Counted from the first letter of the stretch, positions 1 through 9,103 are shown. The stretch is 64,000 bases of DNA from an uncultured Clostridium sp. (GCA_946498245.1 CAMMNN010000014.1:1-64000), one strand, 5' to 3'. Made by a program: numbers and translations. The notes: a model not told the origin generated them from the letters alone.

Positions 1-38
1 TGCAATTCATTCAAAAATTTCATTTTAGGTCTTGACAT

Positions 39-92
39 TTAATAGTTAGTCTTTCTGCCATATTCGATATTAATAGTTTGGAAACTAACTAT
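39..92. promoter_or_regulatory. Repeated AT-rich half-sites upstream of the LysR gene
   Basis: TTAATAGTT occurs at 39-47 and again at 70-78, a direct repeat offset by 31 bp (about three helical turns). ATAGTTAGT at 42-50 is the inverted partner of ACTAACTAT at 84-92. A TTGACA hexamer lies at 32-37 but has no good -10 partner at normal spacing. Repeated half-sites upstream of a LysR-type gene are typical of regulator binding regions, so this could be an operator for the adjacent regulator or for a divergent gene left of the window. That role is inference. Confidence 0.4.
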
Positions 93-149
93 CTGCTATC
101 AGACTATTTTACACAGTTGCCATTGAATGTAAATTCAAAAAATGTTATC

Positions 150-172
150 ATTAATAAATAACATTTATTAAT
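150..172. repeat. 23-bp perfect palindrome before the LysR ribosome-binding site
   Basis: ATTAATAAAT at 150-159 and ATTTATTAAT at 163-172 are perfect inverted repeats separated by 3 bases. The palindrome ends 7 bases before the ribosome-binding site of the LysR gene. It is either an autoregulatory operator or a weak AT-rich hairpin in the leader; the sequence alone does not decide. Confidence 0.5.
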
Positions 173-196
173 CTTTGCAAAAAGGAGGCAAAATCC

Positions 197-1126
197 TTGA
201 ATACCTTTCAATTATCCTGCTTTTTAGCAGTGGCCGATACTCTGAATTTCGCCAGAGCCGCCCAGCAGCTCCATGTCACTCAGCCGGCCATTACCCATCA
301 GATCCATTCCCTGGAAACAGAGCTAAATACAAAGCTCTTCCGCAGAACCACCAGAATTGTTGAACTGACCCCCGCCGGTATCCTCTTTCTCAATGACGCC
401 CGGAACATTCTTTCCATCTCTATCCGCGCCAAAAACCGTTTTCAAAACCCTACGGATCCCCAGCTCCAGGTCTTTTCCATTGGCTGCCACAGCTATACCC
501 AGCTCTTCCTCCTTCCGGACATCTTAAAAGAAATGGCCGCCCTCTACCCCCATATTTATCCGGCCCTGCGTACCGTTCCTTTTGAATATCTGTACCGTCT
601 TTTGGAAGATGAGGAAGTAGATGTCATTATCGGCTTCCAGGAACCGGACACGAAAAAAGTCCCTGGTATCTACCAGGAACTTGCGAAAATCCCTATTGTA
701 TGCCTCTGTTCTTTCCAAAATCCTTTGGCCTCCCGTTCCTCTGTCACTCTGGAGGAAATGGAAGGGGAAAAGCTGGTTCTGGGGGCCCCGGCCAAATCTC
801 CGGAAAACATTGTCCAGCTTCAGCGGCAGCTCATTGGAAAGCGCTCCCCCGATGACTTTTTCTTCTGCGAGTCCTCTGAAGCCGCCCTGGTTTTGGTTCA
901 GGCGGGCTTCGGCCTTACCATGCTGCCCGATCTGTTCTGGTCCCGAACTCCTCCGGTAGCCCGTATCCCCGTAGAGGGCGCACAGCCTCTGTCCTTCGGA
1001 ATCTACTACAAGGAGGCCCAAAAGAATCCTCTTTTAAAAAGCTTTATCCGCATTATGAAAGAATTTATTGATAATAACAAAGCGGAGGAAATCCCTCCGT
1101 CCCCTGACAGGAACAAAAGCAGGTGA
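197..1126 (+). CDS. LysR-family transcriptional regulator
   Basis: 309-residue LysR-type regulator. The N-terminus (about residues 1-60) is the winged helix-turn-helix, with the AAQQLHVTQPAITHQI recognition-helix pattern and the following LETEL linker helix. The rest matches the usual LysR effector domain, and the length is typical. The start is TTG at 197, preceded by AAAAAGGAGG at 179-188 at good spacing; no in-frame ATG fits better. The gene stands alone and converges on phosphoglucomutase. The target is unknown; a divergent gene left of the window edge is the usual arrangement. Inverted and direct repeats fill the upstream 170 bp. Confidence 0.9.
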   Translation: MNTFQLSCFLAVADTLNFARAAQQLHVTQPAITHQIHSLETELNTKLFRRTTRIVELTPAGILFLNDARNILSISIRAKNRFQNPTDPQLQVFSIGCHSYTQLFLLPDILKEMAALYPHIYPALRTVPFEYLYRLLEDEEVDVIIGFQEPDTKKVPGIYQELAKIPIVCLCSFQNPLASRSSVTLEEMEGEKLVLGAPAKSPENIVQLQRQLIGKRSPDDFFFCESSEAALVLVQAGFGLTMLPDLFWSRTPPVARIPVEGAQPLSFGIYYKEAQKNPLLKSFIRIMKEFIDNNKAEEIPPSPDRNKSR

Positions 1127-1147
1127 TTTCCTCCGCAGATTTCTTTA
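1082..1147. terminator. Hairpin between convergent LysR and pgcA ends
   Basis: GCGGAGGAAATC at 1082-1093 pairs perfectly with GATTTCCTCCGC at 1128-1139, with a 34-base loop and a short T-rich tail on the plus strand. The hairpin overlaps the last codons of the LysR gene and lies next to the pgcA stop. It probably separates the two convergent transcripts. The loop is longer than in a classical intrinsic terminator. Confidence 0.45.
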
Positions 1148-2881
1148 CAGCATGGCGTCAACCATAGCCTGAACGGCGGCTCCCATATCCGCAGCTTTCT
1201 TTTCTGCGTCTTCCAGGGAGCTTCCCTTTACTCCGTAATAGAATTTGATCTTCGGCTCTGTGCCTGACGGTCTTACGCACATCCACACTCCGTCTTCCAT
1301 ATCGTAATACAGAACGTTGGAGGAGGGCAGACCTGTGGGTTTTACTTCTCCCGTAGCCAGATCCTTAATGGTGTCCATCTTATAGTCTCTTGCAGACAGA
1401 ACCTTGTATCCGCCTACTTCTGCAGGCGTATTGGTTCTTAAATTTTCCATAATGGCCTGAATCTTTGCAAGGCCCTCGATTCCGGAAAGGCCGATGGACT
1501 TCACGGCATCTTTGTAATAGCCGTATTTCTCATACATGGCAATCATGGCATCCCAGAGAGTCATGTTTTTCGCCTTGTAGTATGCTGCAGCTTCACAAAG
1601 AGCAGCCGTAGCGGAGATAGCGTCTTTATCTCTTGCATAGGTACCGATAAGGCAGCCGTAGCTTTCTTCCATTCCAAAGAGGTAAGTGCCCTTTCCCGTG
1701 TGCTCATTCTTTAAGATCTGCTGTCCAATCCACTTAAAGCCCGTAAGAACCTCTATCAGTTCAACGCCGTATGCCTTGGCCACTGCGTCAATGAGGTTTG
1801 TCGAAACGATGGATTTTACAACTTGTCCATCCTCCGGAATTTTTCCGACCGCCTGTTTCTGGCTCAGCACATACTCGCACAGAAGGGAGCCGGACATATT
1901 TCCCGTCAACGGAATATAATCTCCGGATTTAGCGTCCTTTACGTAAACGCCCAAACGGTCAGCGTCAGGGTCGGTAGCCAGTACCAGATCCGCGTCTTTC
2001 TCCTTAGCCAGCTTTAAGCCCAGTTCGAAGGCCTCCGCCGCTTCGGGGTTGGGGTAGCTTACCGTGGGGAAGTTTCCATCGGGAAGCTCCTGCTCCGGAA
2101 CAACGTAAACGTGCTCAAATCCCAGTTCTTTCATAACCCTTCTGGCAGGGATATTGCCAGTGCCATGGAGAGGCGTATAGACAATGGTAATCTGATCCTG
2201 CATCTCGTCAATGGCTTTCTGGTTTACCACCTGAGCCTTTACGTGAGCGATATATTTGTCATCAATTTCTTTGCCGATTACCTCGTACTTTCCGGCTGCC
2301 ACAGCGGAAGCCTCGTCTGTGGTCTTTACGGTAGATAAATCCTCAATGGCCAGAACCTCTTCCGTCACGCCTTTGTCGTGAGGCGGCGTAAACTGAGCGC
2401 CGTCTTCCCAGTATACTTTATATCCATTGTATTCCGGCGGGTTGTGGCTGGCCGTAATATTAATGCCGGCGATGCAGCCCAATTCCCGTACTGCAAAAGA
2501 CAGTTCCGGAGTAGGGCGCAAAGACTCAAACTTATATGCTTTAATACCGTTAGCTGCCAGCGTCATAGCCGCTTCCATGGCAAATTCAGGCGACATACGG
2601 CGGGAATCATAAGCAATGGCAACGCCTTTATCAGCACCGCCCTGTTTAATAATATAGTTTGCCAGTCCCTGGGTCGCCCGACGCACTACATAGATATTCA
2701 TCCGGTTAATGCCAGCGCCGATAATGCCTCTTAAACCGGCTGTTCCGAACTCAAGATCCATATAAAAGCGCTCTTTTATTTCGTTCTCATTGCCTTCTAT
2801 GGCCTTCAGTTCAGCTTTCGTGGCATCGTCAAAATACGGATTGGACAGCCACTCATTATAAATCTTCATGTAGTCTTTCAT
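1145..2881 (-). CDS. pgcA: Phosphoglucomutase / phosphomannomutase, alpha-D-phosphohexomutase family
   Basis: 578-residue cytoplasmic phosphohexomutase that interconverts hexose 1- and 6-phosphates, normally glucose-1-P and glucose-6-P for envelope and storage polysaccharide precursors. The phosphoserine loop TASHNP is at residues 143-148 (Ser145), the magnesium loop DPDADR lies near residue 305, and the sugar-phosphate-binding RPSGTEPK sits close to the C-terminus, all in the family order. The length matches the Gram-positive PgcA type. The start ATG has AGGAG ten bases upstream. The gene is monocistronic. The exact sugar preference (glucose versus mannose) cannot be read from the sequence. 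Confidence 0.93.
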   Translation of the reverse strand: MKDYMKIYNEWLSNPYFDDATKAELKAIEGNENEIKERFYMDLEFGTAGLRGIIGAGINRMNIYVVRRATQGLANYIIKQGGADKGVAIAYDSRRMSPEFAMEAAMTLAANGIKAYKFESLRPTPELSFAVRELGCIAGINITASHNPPEYNGYKVYWEDGAQFTPPHDKGVTEEVLAIEDLSTVKTTDEASAVAAGKYEVIGKEIDDKYIAHVKAQVVNQKAIDEMQDQITIVYTPLHGTGNIPARRVMKELGFEHVYVVPEQELPDGNFPTVSYPNPEAAEAFELGLKLAKEKDADLVLATDPDADRLGVYVKDAKSGDYIPLTGNMSGSLLCEYVLSQKQAVGKIPEDGQVVKSIVSTNLIDAVAKAYGVELIEVLTGFKWIGQQILKNEHTGKGTYLFGMEESYGCLIGTYARDKDAISATAALCEAAAYYKAKNMTLWDAMIAMYEKYGYYKDAVKSIGLSGIEGLAKIQAIMENLRTNTPAEVGGYKVLSARDYKMDTIKDLATGEVKPTGLPSSNVLYYDMEDGVWMCVRPSGTEPKIKFYYGVKGSSLEDAEKKAADMGAAVQAMVDAML

Positions 2882-3025
2882 AAAAACTCTTTACTCCTTT
2901 CCTTCTGCCAGAAGCAGAATGCCCCCGGCTGTAATTCTCTCGGATTCGTCAAAAACCGCCGGCTGGACTTCTTTTAATCTATGCAAATTATACTATACTA
3001 CCAGCAAAAAGGAAAGTGGTTTTCA

Positions 3026-4000
3026 TCATTTTATCTCCCTTAAAAATGCCTGTCTGGATGCTTCCTGCTCCTTTAAGGCCCTTAATTTATCAATATTTCT
3101 GGCCGGGATCCACGCCTTGTTGGCATTGTAATAGTAATTAAGCTGCTTCCAGTATTTTTCCGGATACAAAAACAGGCAGTACAGCGCCTTTCTCTCCTGC
3201 TCTGACATAGGAAGAATCCTTTCGTAAGCGTCCAGCATCATGCTCCCCAGGCGCAGGTTCCAATTATGCTTTTCCATTACTTTCCGCATAAAACGGTACA
3301 GGTCCTCCGTCTGGAGGCCCAGATGCATCCGGTTGTATTCCACAATGGCCACGTAATGGTTCCCCATAAGCACATGGTGCTGATCCAAATCCCCGTGAAG
3401 CAAAAAGGGATCCAAACCGCCGGATTTTTCGATTTCTTCCAGTCCGGCAGCCGCCTCCAGAGCCTGCTCAAAGAACATGGAATGGCCGCCGATTATCCAC
3501 AGCTCAAATTCGCTCTTAGAACGCTTCCCGCTGATAAAGTTTCTGGCCCGTTTCATTTCCCGGTTATGGCGGGCCATTTCTTCAGCCAAAGGACGGGCCA
3601 CCATGGATCCCAGATTCCAGTCCGCTTTCATTTCCACCCGCCTTAAAAGCTGGTGAAGCATTCCAATCCTGGTCACTGCGCTTCGGATCTCCGAATACTC
3701 TTTTAAATTGCACTCCCGATCCCCAAACCATTCTTTCAAAACAAAGCGGGTACCGTCCCCGGCGTCGGAAAACAATGCGTCCTCTTTTGTTTTTACATAC
3801 TGATCCGCCTTCAGCCCGCTGCATTCTTCCAAAACCTTCAGAACCTCTGATTCAAATTCCAGCCTCCGGATGGTTCCCCGATATTCTTTTAACAGACGGC
3901 ATCCCTGATCCGTGTCCAGGATCCATGCTCCCCGCCCCCGGCGGATTCCCAGGACTTTCATATCATACAGTTCCAACACTTCTGTATACCGCTCTGTCAT
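3026..4000 (-). CDS. CotS-family spore coat protein (aminoglycoside-phosphotransferase fold)
   Basis: 324-residue protein of the CotS/YutH group, a kinase-like fold found in spore coats of Bacilli and Clostridia. The Brenner-type loop is visible as LLHGDLDQHHVLM near residue 200, followed by the acidic MHLGLQTEDLYRFM segment of this group. Whether it has phosphotransferase activity is unknown; the family function is structural or in coat assembly. I place the start at ATG 4000 because GGAGG stands 7 bases before it, whereas the GTG at 4006 overlaps that site. It lies 60 bp downstream of the cca terminator, so it is probably transcribed separately. It is the main evidence here that the organism sporulates. 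Confidence 0.8.
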   Translation of the reverse strand: MTERYTEVLELYDMKVLGIRRGRGAWILDTDQGCRLLKEYRGTIRRLEFESEVLKVLEECSGLKADQYVKTKEDALFSDAGDGTRFVLKEWFGDRECNLKEYSEIRSAVTRIGMLHQLLRRVEMKADWNLGSMVARPLAEEMARHNREMKRARNFISGKRSKSEFELWIIGGHSMFFEQALEAAAGLEEIEKSGGLDPFLLHGDLDQHHVLMGNHYVAIVEYNRMHLGLQTEDLYRFMRKVMEKHNWNLRLGSMMLDAYERILPMSEQERKALYCLFLYPEKYWKQLNYYYNANKAWIPARNIDKLRALKEQEASRQAFLREIK

Positions 4001-4055
4001 CTTCACCCCTCCAAATCCAGCTTACCGCATTTTCTCATAAGCTATTTCTAGGGTA

Positions 4056-4088
4056 TGAAAACGCCTTCTGAATTATGACAGAAGGCGT
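4056..4088 (-). terminator. Intrinsic terminator after cca
   Basis: On the minus strand ACGCCTTCTG and CAGAAGGCGT form a perfect 10-bp stem with an 8-base loop, followed by a T-rich tail. It ends the proS-cca transcript and separates it from the CotS-like gene. Confidence 0.8.
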
Positions 4089-4099
4089 GCGCAAGGTTC

Positions 4100-5305
4100 T
4101 TATTGATTTTTCAGCAATTCCAGCAAACATTCTTTTTTATTTCGTTCCGGTTCCTCTAATACTGCCTCCAGAAGATACTCCAGGGACCTTCCCACAGCAG
4201 GTCCTGGCTGTATGCCTGCATTCATTAAATCCCGGCCATTGACCGCCAAATCCTTCAGATACAGACAGTCGCCCTTTTCCCGGATTTCCCGGCTGAGTCT
4301 TTCCACTTCCTCCAGTCGGCATTTCTCCGGCAGGGACAGCGCCAGATAGCGTTTCAGTTCCAGGAGATCGTCATACAGCTCCGGCGTCATTTTGCTCATT
4401 ACATGGCGGATAGCCGTCTTTTCTGGTTCCATCTCCTTTTTACACCAGTAAACCAATGTGCGGGCTTTGGCAATGGTATCATTGTCGGCTTTTAACTCTT
4501 TCAGAACCTGGGCGGCCTCTTTTTCCCCCTCGTTTCGCAGAAAAGCGGCCCACCGCAAATGTTTTTTGGAAGGAAGGAGCTCCGAACCGGCCCAAAGGGG
4601 CGGGGTCGCCTTAGCAAATTGATCGGATATATAAGGTGCCATTCCTCTTTCATAGACCATGGCAATCCGTTCAGGGTGATCGGAAAGAAGCAGTTTCGTC
4701 AGCTCCGCCAAAATCCGCTCCTTGCTGACCCGTCCCAGGTTAGGCGCAATGGTTCCGATGGCCTCCCATGTTTGCTCTTCAATGGAGAAGTCGAGCTGGG
4801 CCCCAAAGCGCACGGCTCTCAGGATTCTCAGGGCATCTTCTGAAAACCGCTCTTCAGGACTTCCCACGCAGCGGATCACTCTGTTTTCCAAGTCCTCCAT
4901 CCCGCCGAAGAGATCTACGATTCCTTCTTCTTTTCCGTAAGCCATGGCGTTAATGGTAAAATCCCGGCGTTTCAAATCTTCTTCCAGGCTGGGAGTAAAG
5001 ATTACCTCCTTAGGATGGCGGCCATCCTCATATTTTCCGTCAATCCGGTAGGTGGTTACTTCAAATCCCGTCTTTCCCACCATCACTGTAACGGTTCCGT
5101 GGGCGATCCCCGTATCTACGGTCCGTTTAAAAACGCTTTTGACCTCCTCCGGGCGGGCTGAAGTCGTAATATCCCAGTCCTCGGGCCTGCGCCCCAGAAG
5201 GCTGTCTCTTACACAGCCTCCTACGGCGTAAGCTTCATGGCCATGCGCATTTAACTGCAAAATGATCTGCTCCACCGGAGCCGGCATCTGAATTACACCA
5301 GACAT
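4100..5305 (-). CDS. cca: CCA-adding tRNA nucleotidyltransferase
   Basis: 401-residue class II tRNA nucleotidyltransferase that builds or repairs the 3' CCA end of tRNAs. The catalytic head has GGCVRD followed by the metal-binding DWDITT (about residues 29-46), RRDFTINAMAYG near residue 115 and the template region with EDALRILRAVRF near residue 160. The helical neck and body fill the C-terminal half. The length is normal for Firmicutes. ATG 5305 has AAAGGAG at good spacing. It lies 10 bp downstream of proS on the same strand, so both tRNA-charging functions are probably read from the proS T-box promoter. Confidence 0.95.
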   Translation of the reverse strand: MSGVIQMPAPVEQIILQLNAHGHEAYAVGGCVRDSLLGRRPEDWDITTSARPEEVKSVFKRTVDTGIAHGTVTVMVGKTGFEVTTYRIDGKYEDGRHPKEVIFTPSLEEDLKRRDFTINAMAYGKEEGIVDLFGGMEDLENRVIRCVGSPEERFSEDALRILRAVRFGAQLDFSIEEQTWEAIGTIAPNLGRVSKERILAELTKLLLSDHPERIAMVYERGMAPYISDQFAKATPPLWAGSELLPSKKHLRWAAFLRNEGEKEAAQVLKELKADNDTIAKARTLVYWCKKEMEPEKTAIRHVMSKMTPELYDDLLELKRYLALSLPEKCRLEEVERLSREIREKGDCLYLKDLAVNGRDLMNAGIQPGPAVGRSLEYLLEAVLEEPERNKKECLLELLKNQ

Positions 5306-5315
5306 ATATACTCCT

Positions 5316-6749
5316 TTAATACGCCTTGCCCCAATATACCATCTTCACAGCAGGCTTTCCGCAGTACACGCAGGTGTCGGAAATCTTCTCCTGTGCGAAG
5401 GGCATACACCGGGAAGTAATACCGGCCTCCTCTTTTAATTTCTCTTCACATTCCTGGCAGCCGCACCACATGGCTTTGATAAAGCCCGGTTTATTTTCCG
5501 CAATATCCTTTAATTCTTCCAGATTGGCAGCGGCATAGGTATGGGAATCCCTGTGGGCTCTGGCTCTCTCCAGCATATCCTTCTGAATGCTTTCCAGAAG
5601 CTGGGCCGTCTTCTCCTCTAATTCATCCAGGGAAACCGTAATCTTTTCATGGGTATCCCGGCGAACCAGAACTGCCTGGTTGGATGCAATATCCTTAGGC
5701 CCAATCTCCACTCTCAGGGGAATGCCTCTCATTTCGCACTCACTGAACTTCCATCCCGGGCTCTTATCGCTGTCGTCCACTTTTACCTTGAATCCGGAAA
5801 GGCGATCCTTTAACTCATAGGCCTTTTCCAGAACCCCTTCCTTGCGCTGCTGAATGGGAATAATAACCACCTGAACCGGGGCGATTCTGGGCGGAAGAAC
5901 GAGTCCTTCGTTATCCCCATGGGTCATGATAATCGCGCCGATAATACGAGTGGACACTCCCCAGGAAGTCTGATGAACGTATTTCAGTTGATTATCCTTA
6001 TCGCTGTACTGAATGCCAAAGGCTTTGGCGAAACCGTCGCCGAAATTGTGGCTGGTTCCGGACTGAAGAGCCTTTCCGTCGTGCATCAGCGCTTCGATAG
6101 TATAAGTGGATTCTGCTCCCGCAAACTTTTCTTTGTCTGTCTTCTGGCCGCGGATTACAGGAATGGACAAAACTTCCTCACAGAAGTCCGCATATACATT
6201 AAGCATCTGCTCCGTTCTTGCTTCCGCTTCTTCTGCCGTAGCATGGGCCGTATGGCCTTCCTGCCATAAGAACTCCCTGGAACGCAGGAAAGGACGGGTG
6301 GTCTTTTCCCAGCGCACAACAGAACACCACTGGTTATATACTTTGGGAAGATCCCGGTAAGACTGAATGTCTTTTGCATAAAAATCACAGAACAGTGTTT
6401 CTGAAGTCGGTCTTACGCAAAGTCTCTCCTGCAGCTCCTCCAGGCCGCCGTGAGTAACCCAGGCTACCTCCGGCGCAAAGCCTTCTACATGATCCTTTTC
6501 CTTCTGAAGCAGGCTTTCGGGAATAAACATCGGCATATAGACGTTCTTTACGCCCACTTCCTTAAATCTGCGGTCCAGCTCGCTCTGAATATTCTCCCAG
6601 ATAGCGTAGCCGTCCGGCTTAATTACCATACAGCCCTTTACGCTGGAATAGTCAATGAGCTCCGCTTTCTTTACCACGTCCGTATACCACTGAGCAAAAT
6701 CCACGTCCATGGACGTAATTGCCTCTACCATTTTTTTGTCGCTGGCCAT
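5316..6749 (-). CDS. proS: Prolyl-tRNA synthetase, archaeal/eukaryotic-like short form
   Basis: 477-residue class II prolyl-tRNA synthetase that charges tRNA-Pro. It is the short archaeal-like form, without the editing insertion of the long bacterial form. The core has the [11 protein letters not shown] motif 1 area, the [15 protein letters not shown] segment, and [14 protein letters not shown] in motif 2. The anticodon-binding domain follows, and the C-terminal zinc-type region has CGCQEC and CVYCGKPA. The start ATG has GAAGGAG upstream. A T-box leader whose specifier reads CCG precedes it, agreeing with proline. The terminal KAY sequence is typical of this subfamily. Confidence 0.96.
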   Translation of the reverse strand: MASDKKMVEAITSMDVDFAQWYTDVVKKAELIDYSSVKGCMVIKPDGYAIWENIQSELDRRFKEVGVKNVYMPMFIPESLLQKEKDHVEGFAPEVAWVTHGGLEELQERLCVRPTSETLFCDFYAKDIQSYRDLPKVYNQWCSVVRWEKTTRPFLRSREFLWQEGHTAHATAEEAEARTEQMLNVYADFCEEVLSIPVIRGQKTDKEKFAGAESTYTIEALMHDGKALQSGTSHNFGDGFAKAFGIQYSDKDNQLKYVHQTSWGVSTRIIGAIIMTHGDNEGLVLPPRIAPVQVVIIPIQQRKEGVLEKAYELKDRLSGFKVKVDDSDKSPGWKFSECEMRGIPLRVEIGPKDIASNQAVLVRRDTHEKITVSLDELEEKTAQLLESIQKDMLERARAHRDSHTYAAANLEELKDIAENKPGFIKAMWCGCQECEEKLKEEAGITSRCMPFAQEKISDTCVYCGKPAVKMVYWGKAY

Positions 6750-6856
6750 ATTTTCTCTCCTTCTTTTCTATTTTCCTATTTTCCGCCGCAGTGCGGATTC
6801 GCAGGCAGTCAGCATCCTCTGGGCGGAGTGCGTTTCTGCCTGAGGCTTTTACAGGG

Positions 6857-7107
6857 AAACAAAAAAGCCATCCGATCCCTTCTTCTATAATAAGGGACCG
6901 AATGACTCGGCGGTACCACCCAAATTAGCGCCTGATCTCAGGCCGCTCTCTCTGTTTCCGTTAACGCCGGAATACGCCCCGGTTTCCCGGAGATGCTCCA
7001 AGGCCGGTTCGGCATTCAGGGACACAAAGGCCTTTCACCAACGGCCTTCTCTCTGCAGAGTATCAATGCCTACTAATCCTCTTCATCGCTTTTCTGCGGC
7101 TGTGTAG
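6857..7107 (-). promoter_or_regulatory. T-box leader controlling proS, specifier CCG (proline)
   Basis: Read on the minus strand, the leader has the stem I base GATGAAGAGG, the AGTA of the specifier loop and the distal GTTGG-type loop. Opposite the AGTA side, GGCATT pairs with AATGCC and is followed by GAA and then CCG at 7005-7007, the position of the specifier codon in known T-boxes. The antiterminator bulge is TGGGTGGTACCGC within 6907-6926. The competing terminator stem lies at 6868-6904 with a run of six T complemented at 6861-6866. Uncharged tRNA-Pro with anticodon CGG would therefore induce proS and cca. The match of specifier and gene supports the call strongly. Confidence 0.93.
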
Positions 7108-7111
7108 TAAG

Positions 7112-7140
7112 ATTTTACGCCATGGGGAAGGTTTTGTCAA
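7112..7140 (-). promoter_or_regulatory. Sigma-A promoter of the proS T-box leader
   Basis: On the minus strand TTGACA (7140-7135), a 17-base spacer and TAAAAT (7117-7112) form a near-consensus promoter. The -35 overlaps the stop codon of the upstream YkgJ-type gene, so the two units are tightly packed. Confidence 0.85.
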
Positions 7141-7823
7141 TCCATTTTCCAGGTTTCCAGCCACTCTTTCTCCCCTTCCCGCAGCCGGGGCCAAAACCAG
7201 TCGTAAAAATCCTCCGGTTCCGGACAGGTTTCCAGATAAAACCGCTTTAACACGTACATACTGACCTCTTTGGCCAGCTTCTCATCAGCCTTCTTTTGAA
7301 TCCTCTCTTCCAGCCCCCGGCAAAAATAGTGCCATGCCGTCAAAAATTTCTCGTTTTCCTGGACATTGGGGGTATCAATCCATTTTTTTACTTTTACCTT
7401 TGTCCGGTTTTCCTTTGTACAGCCATTTACCAAAAGAATATACTGAAGAGAATTATTCTGATAGCTGCGGCCCAGGGGAAATATCCGGCAGATCCCCGGC
7501 CGGAAAGGATGAATGGCGCAGCGGCCTTCCCCATTTAAGAAAACGCAGGCCTCGTCTTCCTGCCTCATTTTCAGACAGGGCAGGATCAGCCCCTCTTCCA
7601 CTTTTAATTCTATTTTATCTTTCAAAAGGGTTTCAAAGGAAGTTTCCAGATTTTTCACCAGCAGGCTAATATCCAAAGGATTCAGAACAATGGACTGCCC
7701 CATGCCTCTGCAGCAATCCCAACAGCCCTGACAGTCTCCGCAGCCCGCTTTAACCATATCCCCTAAGGAATACAGCTTCCCGTCCGTTTCTCCCGGATAG
7801 CCGTCCTTTCTACTATATTCCAC
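7137..7823 (-). CDS. YkgJ-family cysteine-cluster protein (putative Fe-S or zinc binding)
   Basis: 228-residue protein of the YkgJ/UPF0153 type. The N-terminal third has a dense cysteine set in GCGDCQGCWDCCRGMG, and a second set follows in RCAIHPFRPGICRIFPLG, as expected for a metal or Fe-S binding site. The biochemical role of this family is not established. No signal peptide or membrane segment is visible. The start is GTG 7823 with AGAGAGG upstream. It is a single gene upstream of the proS leader and downstream of the rubrerythrin terminator. Confidence 0.8.
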   Translation of the reverse strand: MEYSRKDGYPGETDGKLYSLGDMVKAGCGDCQGCWDCCRGMGQSIVLNPLDISLLVKNLETSFETLLKDKIELKVEEGLILPCLKMRQEDEACVFLNGEGRCAIHPFRPGICRIFPLGRSYQNNSLQYILLVNGCTKENRTKVKVKKWIDTPNVQENEKFLTAWHYFCRGLEERIQKKADEKLAKEVSMYVLKRFYLETCPEPEDFYDWFWPRLREGEKEWLETWKMD

Positions 7824-7858
7824 TGACCGTACCTCTCTTTATCTCAATGGCAGGCAAA

Positions 7859-7890
7859 GCCCGATCCGGAAGTTTCCTTCCGAACCGGGC
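7859..7890 (-). terminator. Hairpin terminator after the rubrerythrin gene
   Basis: Minus-strand GCCCG-type arms (7859-7872 and 7877-7890) form a stem of about 14 bp with one or two mismatches and a 4-base loop, followed by CTTT. It ends the two-gene rubrerythrin transcript. Confidence 0.65.
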
Positions 7891-7916
7891 CTGCTGATTC
7901 AAATTAAAACTGTCAA

Positions 7917-8453
7917 TTAATAATTCTCAACTTTTCTCTCGAAGTATGCTTTCGGATGAGCGCAGCACGGGCAAACTTCCGGAGCTTCCTCTCCCTCATG
8001 GATATAACCGCAGTTGCGGCACTTCCAGCCAAGAGGAGCGTCACCCTTAAAGGTTCCGTCTTTCTTCATGCTGTCCAGAAGCTTTAAGTAGCGCTTCTCG
8101 TGAGCGGCTTCAACCTTTGCTACCAGCTCGAATTTTACAGCCAGCTCTTCAAAGCCTTCTTCTCTGGCTTCTCTGGCCATTCTTGCATACATATCGGTCC
8201 ACTCGTAGTTCTCGCCTTCCGCAGCGTCCGCCAGATTTTCTTCCGGGGTGCCGATGCCGTGGAACTCCTTGAACCACATCTTAGCGTGTTCTTTTTCCTG
8301 ATCCGCAGTCTCCAGGTAAAGAGCGGCAAGCTGCTCATATCCGGCTTTCTTTGCTGCGGAAGCATAATAGGTATACTTATTGCGCGCCTGGGACTCCCCG
8401 GCGAAAGCATCTTTTAAGTTCTGCTCCGTCTTTGTTCCTGCGTATTTAGACAT
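7917..8453 (-). CDS. rbr: Rubrerythrin with C-terminal rubredoxin domain
   Basis: 178-residue rubrerythrin, a cytoplasmic diiron peroxidase that reduces hydrogen peroxide in anaerobes. The N-terminal four-helix domain carries the diiron glutamates ([15 protein letters not shown] and DQEKEHAKM in the first pair, [10 protein letters not shown] in the second). The C-terminus is a rubredoxin-like domain with [10 protein letters not shown] and [11 protein letters not shown]. Domain order and length match classical rubrerythrin. The start ATG has AAGGAGG. It lies 28 bp downstream of the second rubrerythrin-type gene and is probably in the same PerR-controlled operon. Confidence 0.95.
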   Translation of the reverse strand: MSKYAGTKTEQNLKDAFAGESQARNKYTYYASAAKKAGYEQLAALYLETADQEKEHAKMWFKEFHGIGTPEENLADAAEGENYEWTDMYARMAREAREEGFEELAVKFELVAKVEAAHEKRYLKLLDSMKKDGTFKGDAPLGWKCRNCGYIHEGEEAPEVCPCCAHPKAYFERKVENY

Positions 8454-8481
8454 ACCGATCCTCCTTATGTGCTTTCGGGAA

Positions 8482-9024
8482 TTAGCCGAAATATCTCTTT
8501 AACAGGCCTGCAAAAGCTCTTCCATGACGGGCTTCGTCTCTTGCCATCTCATGTACAGTATCATGAATTGCGTCCAGGTTAGCGGCTTTTGCTCTGGTAG
8601 CCAGATCAACCTTACCAGCGGTAGCGCCGTTCTCGGCTGCAACTCTCAGCTCCAGGTTCTTCTTGGTGCTGTCGGTAACTACTTCGCCTAACAGCTCTGC
8701 AAACTTAGCAGCGTGTTCTGCTTCTTCCCAAGCTGCCTTCTCATAATATAAGCCAACCTCGGGATAGCCTTCTCTGTGAGCAACTCTTGCCATAGCCAGA
8801 TACATACCAACTTCGCTGCATTCGCCTTCAAAGTTTGCTCTCAGATCTTTAATAATATCTTCGCTGACGCCCTGTGCTACGCCTACTACGTGCTCAGCAG
8901 CCCAAGTCATTTCCTCTTCCTGAAGTTTGAACTTGCTTGCGGGAACCTTACATACGGGGCAAAACTCCGGTGCAGTTTCTCCTTCATGAACGTAACCACA
9001 TACTGTACATACCCATTTTTTCAT
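8482..9024 (-). CDS. Reverse rubrerythrin (N-terminal rubredoxin, NADH peroxidase type)
   Basis: 180-residue protein with the domains in reverse order: a rubredoxin domain first ([10 protein letters not shown] and [11 protein letters not shown]), then a ferritin-like diiron domain ([22 protein letters not shown], in two helices, and EEAEHAAKF, then DEARHGRAF). This is the reverse rubrerythrin type that acts as terminal peroxidase in Clostridium. I place the start at ATG 9024, preceded by AAAAGGAG; an in-frame upstream ATG at 9060 lacks a ribosome-binding site. Promoter and PerR-like box lie directly upstream. Together with rbr it forms the oxidative stress operon. Confidence 0.93.
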   Translation of the reverse strand: MKKWVCTVCGYVHEGETAPEFCPVCKVPASKFKLQEEEMTWAAEHVVGVAQGVSEDIIKDLRANFEGECSEVGMYLAMARVAHREGYPEVGLYYEKAAWEEAEHAAKFAELLGEVVTDSTKKNLELRVAAENGATAGKVDLATRAKAANLDAIHDTVHEMARDEARHGRAFAGLLKRYFG

Positions 9025-9088
9025 AGTCTTTTTCTCCTTTTCTTTATATGAATAAATCATTAATAGAACCTTCAGTTATCGTTTTCAA

Positions 9089-9103
9089 TAACGATAATTA
9101 TTA
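9089..9103. promoter_or_regulatory. PerR-box-like operator of the rubrerythrin operon
   Basis: TAACGATAATTATTA is a 7-1-7 imperfect palindrome matching about 10 of 14 fixed positions of the Bacillus Per box. It starts just after the -10 of the rubrerythrin promoter. It overlaps another perfect dyad, TTATCGTT (9076-9083) and AACGATAA (9090-9097), which may be a second site or a leader hairpin. Confidence 0.65.
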
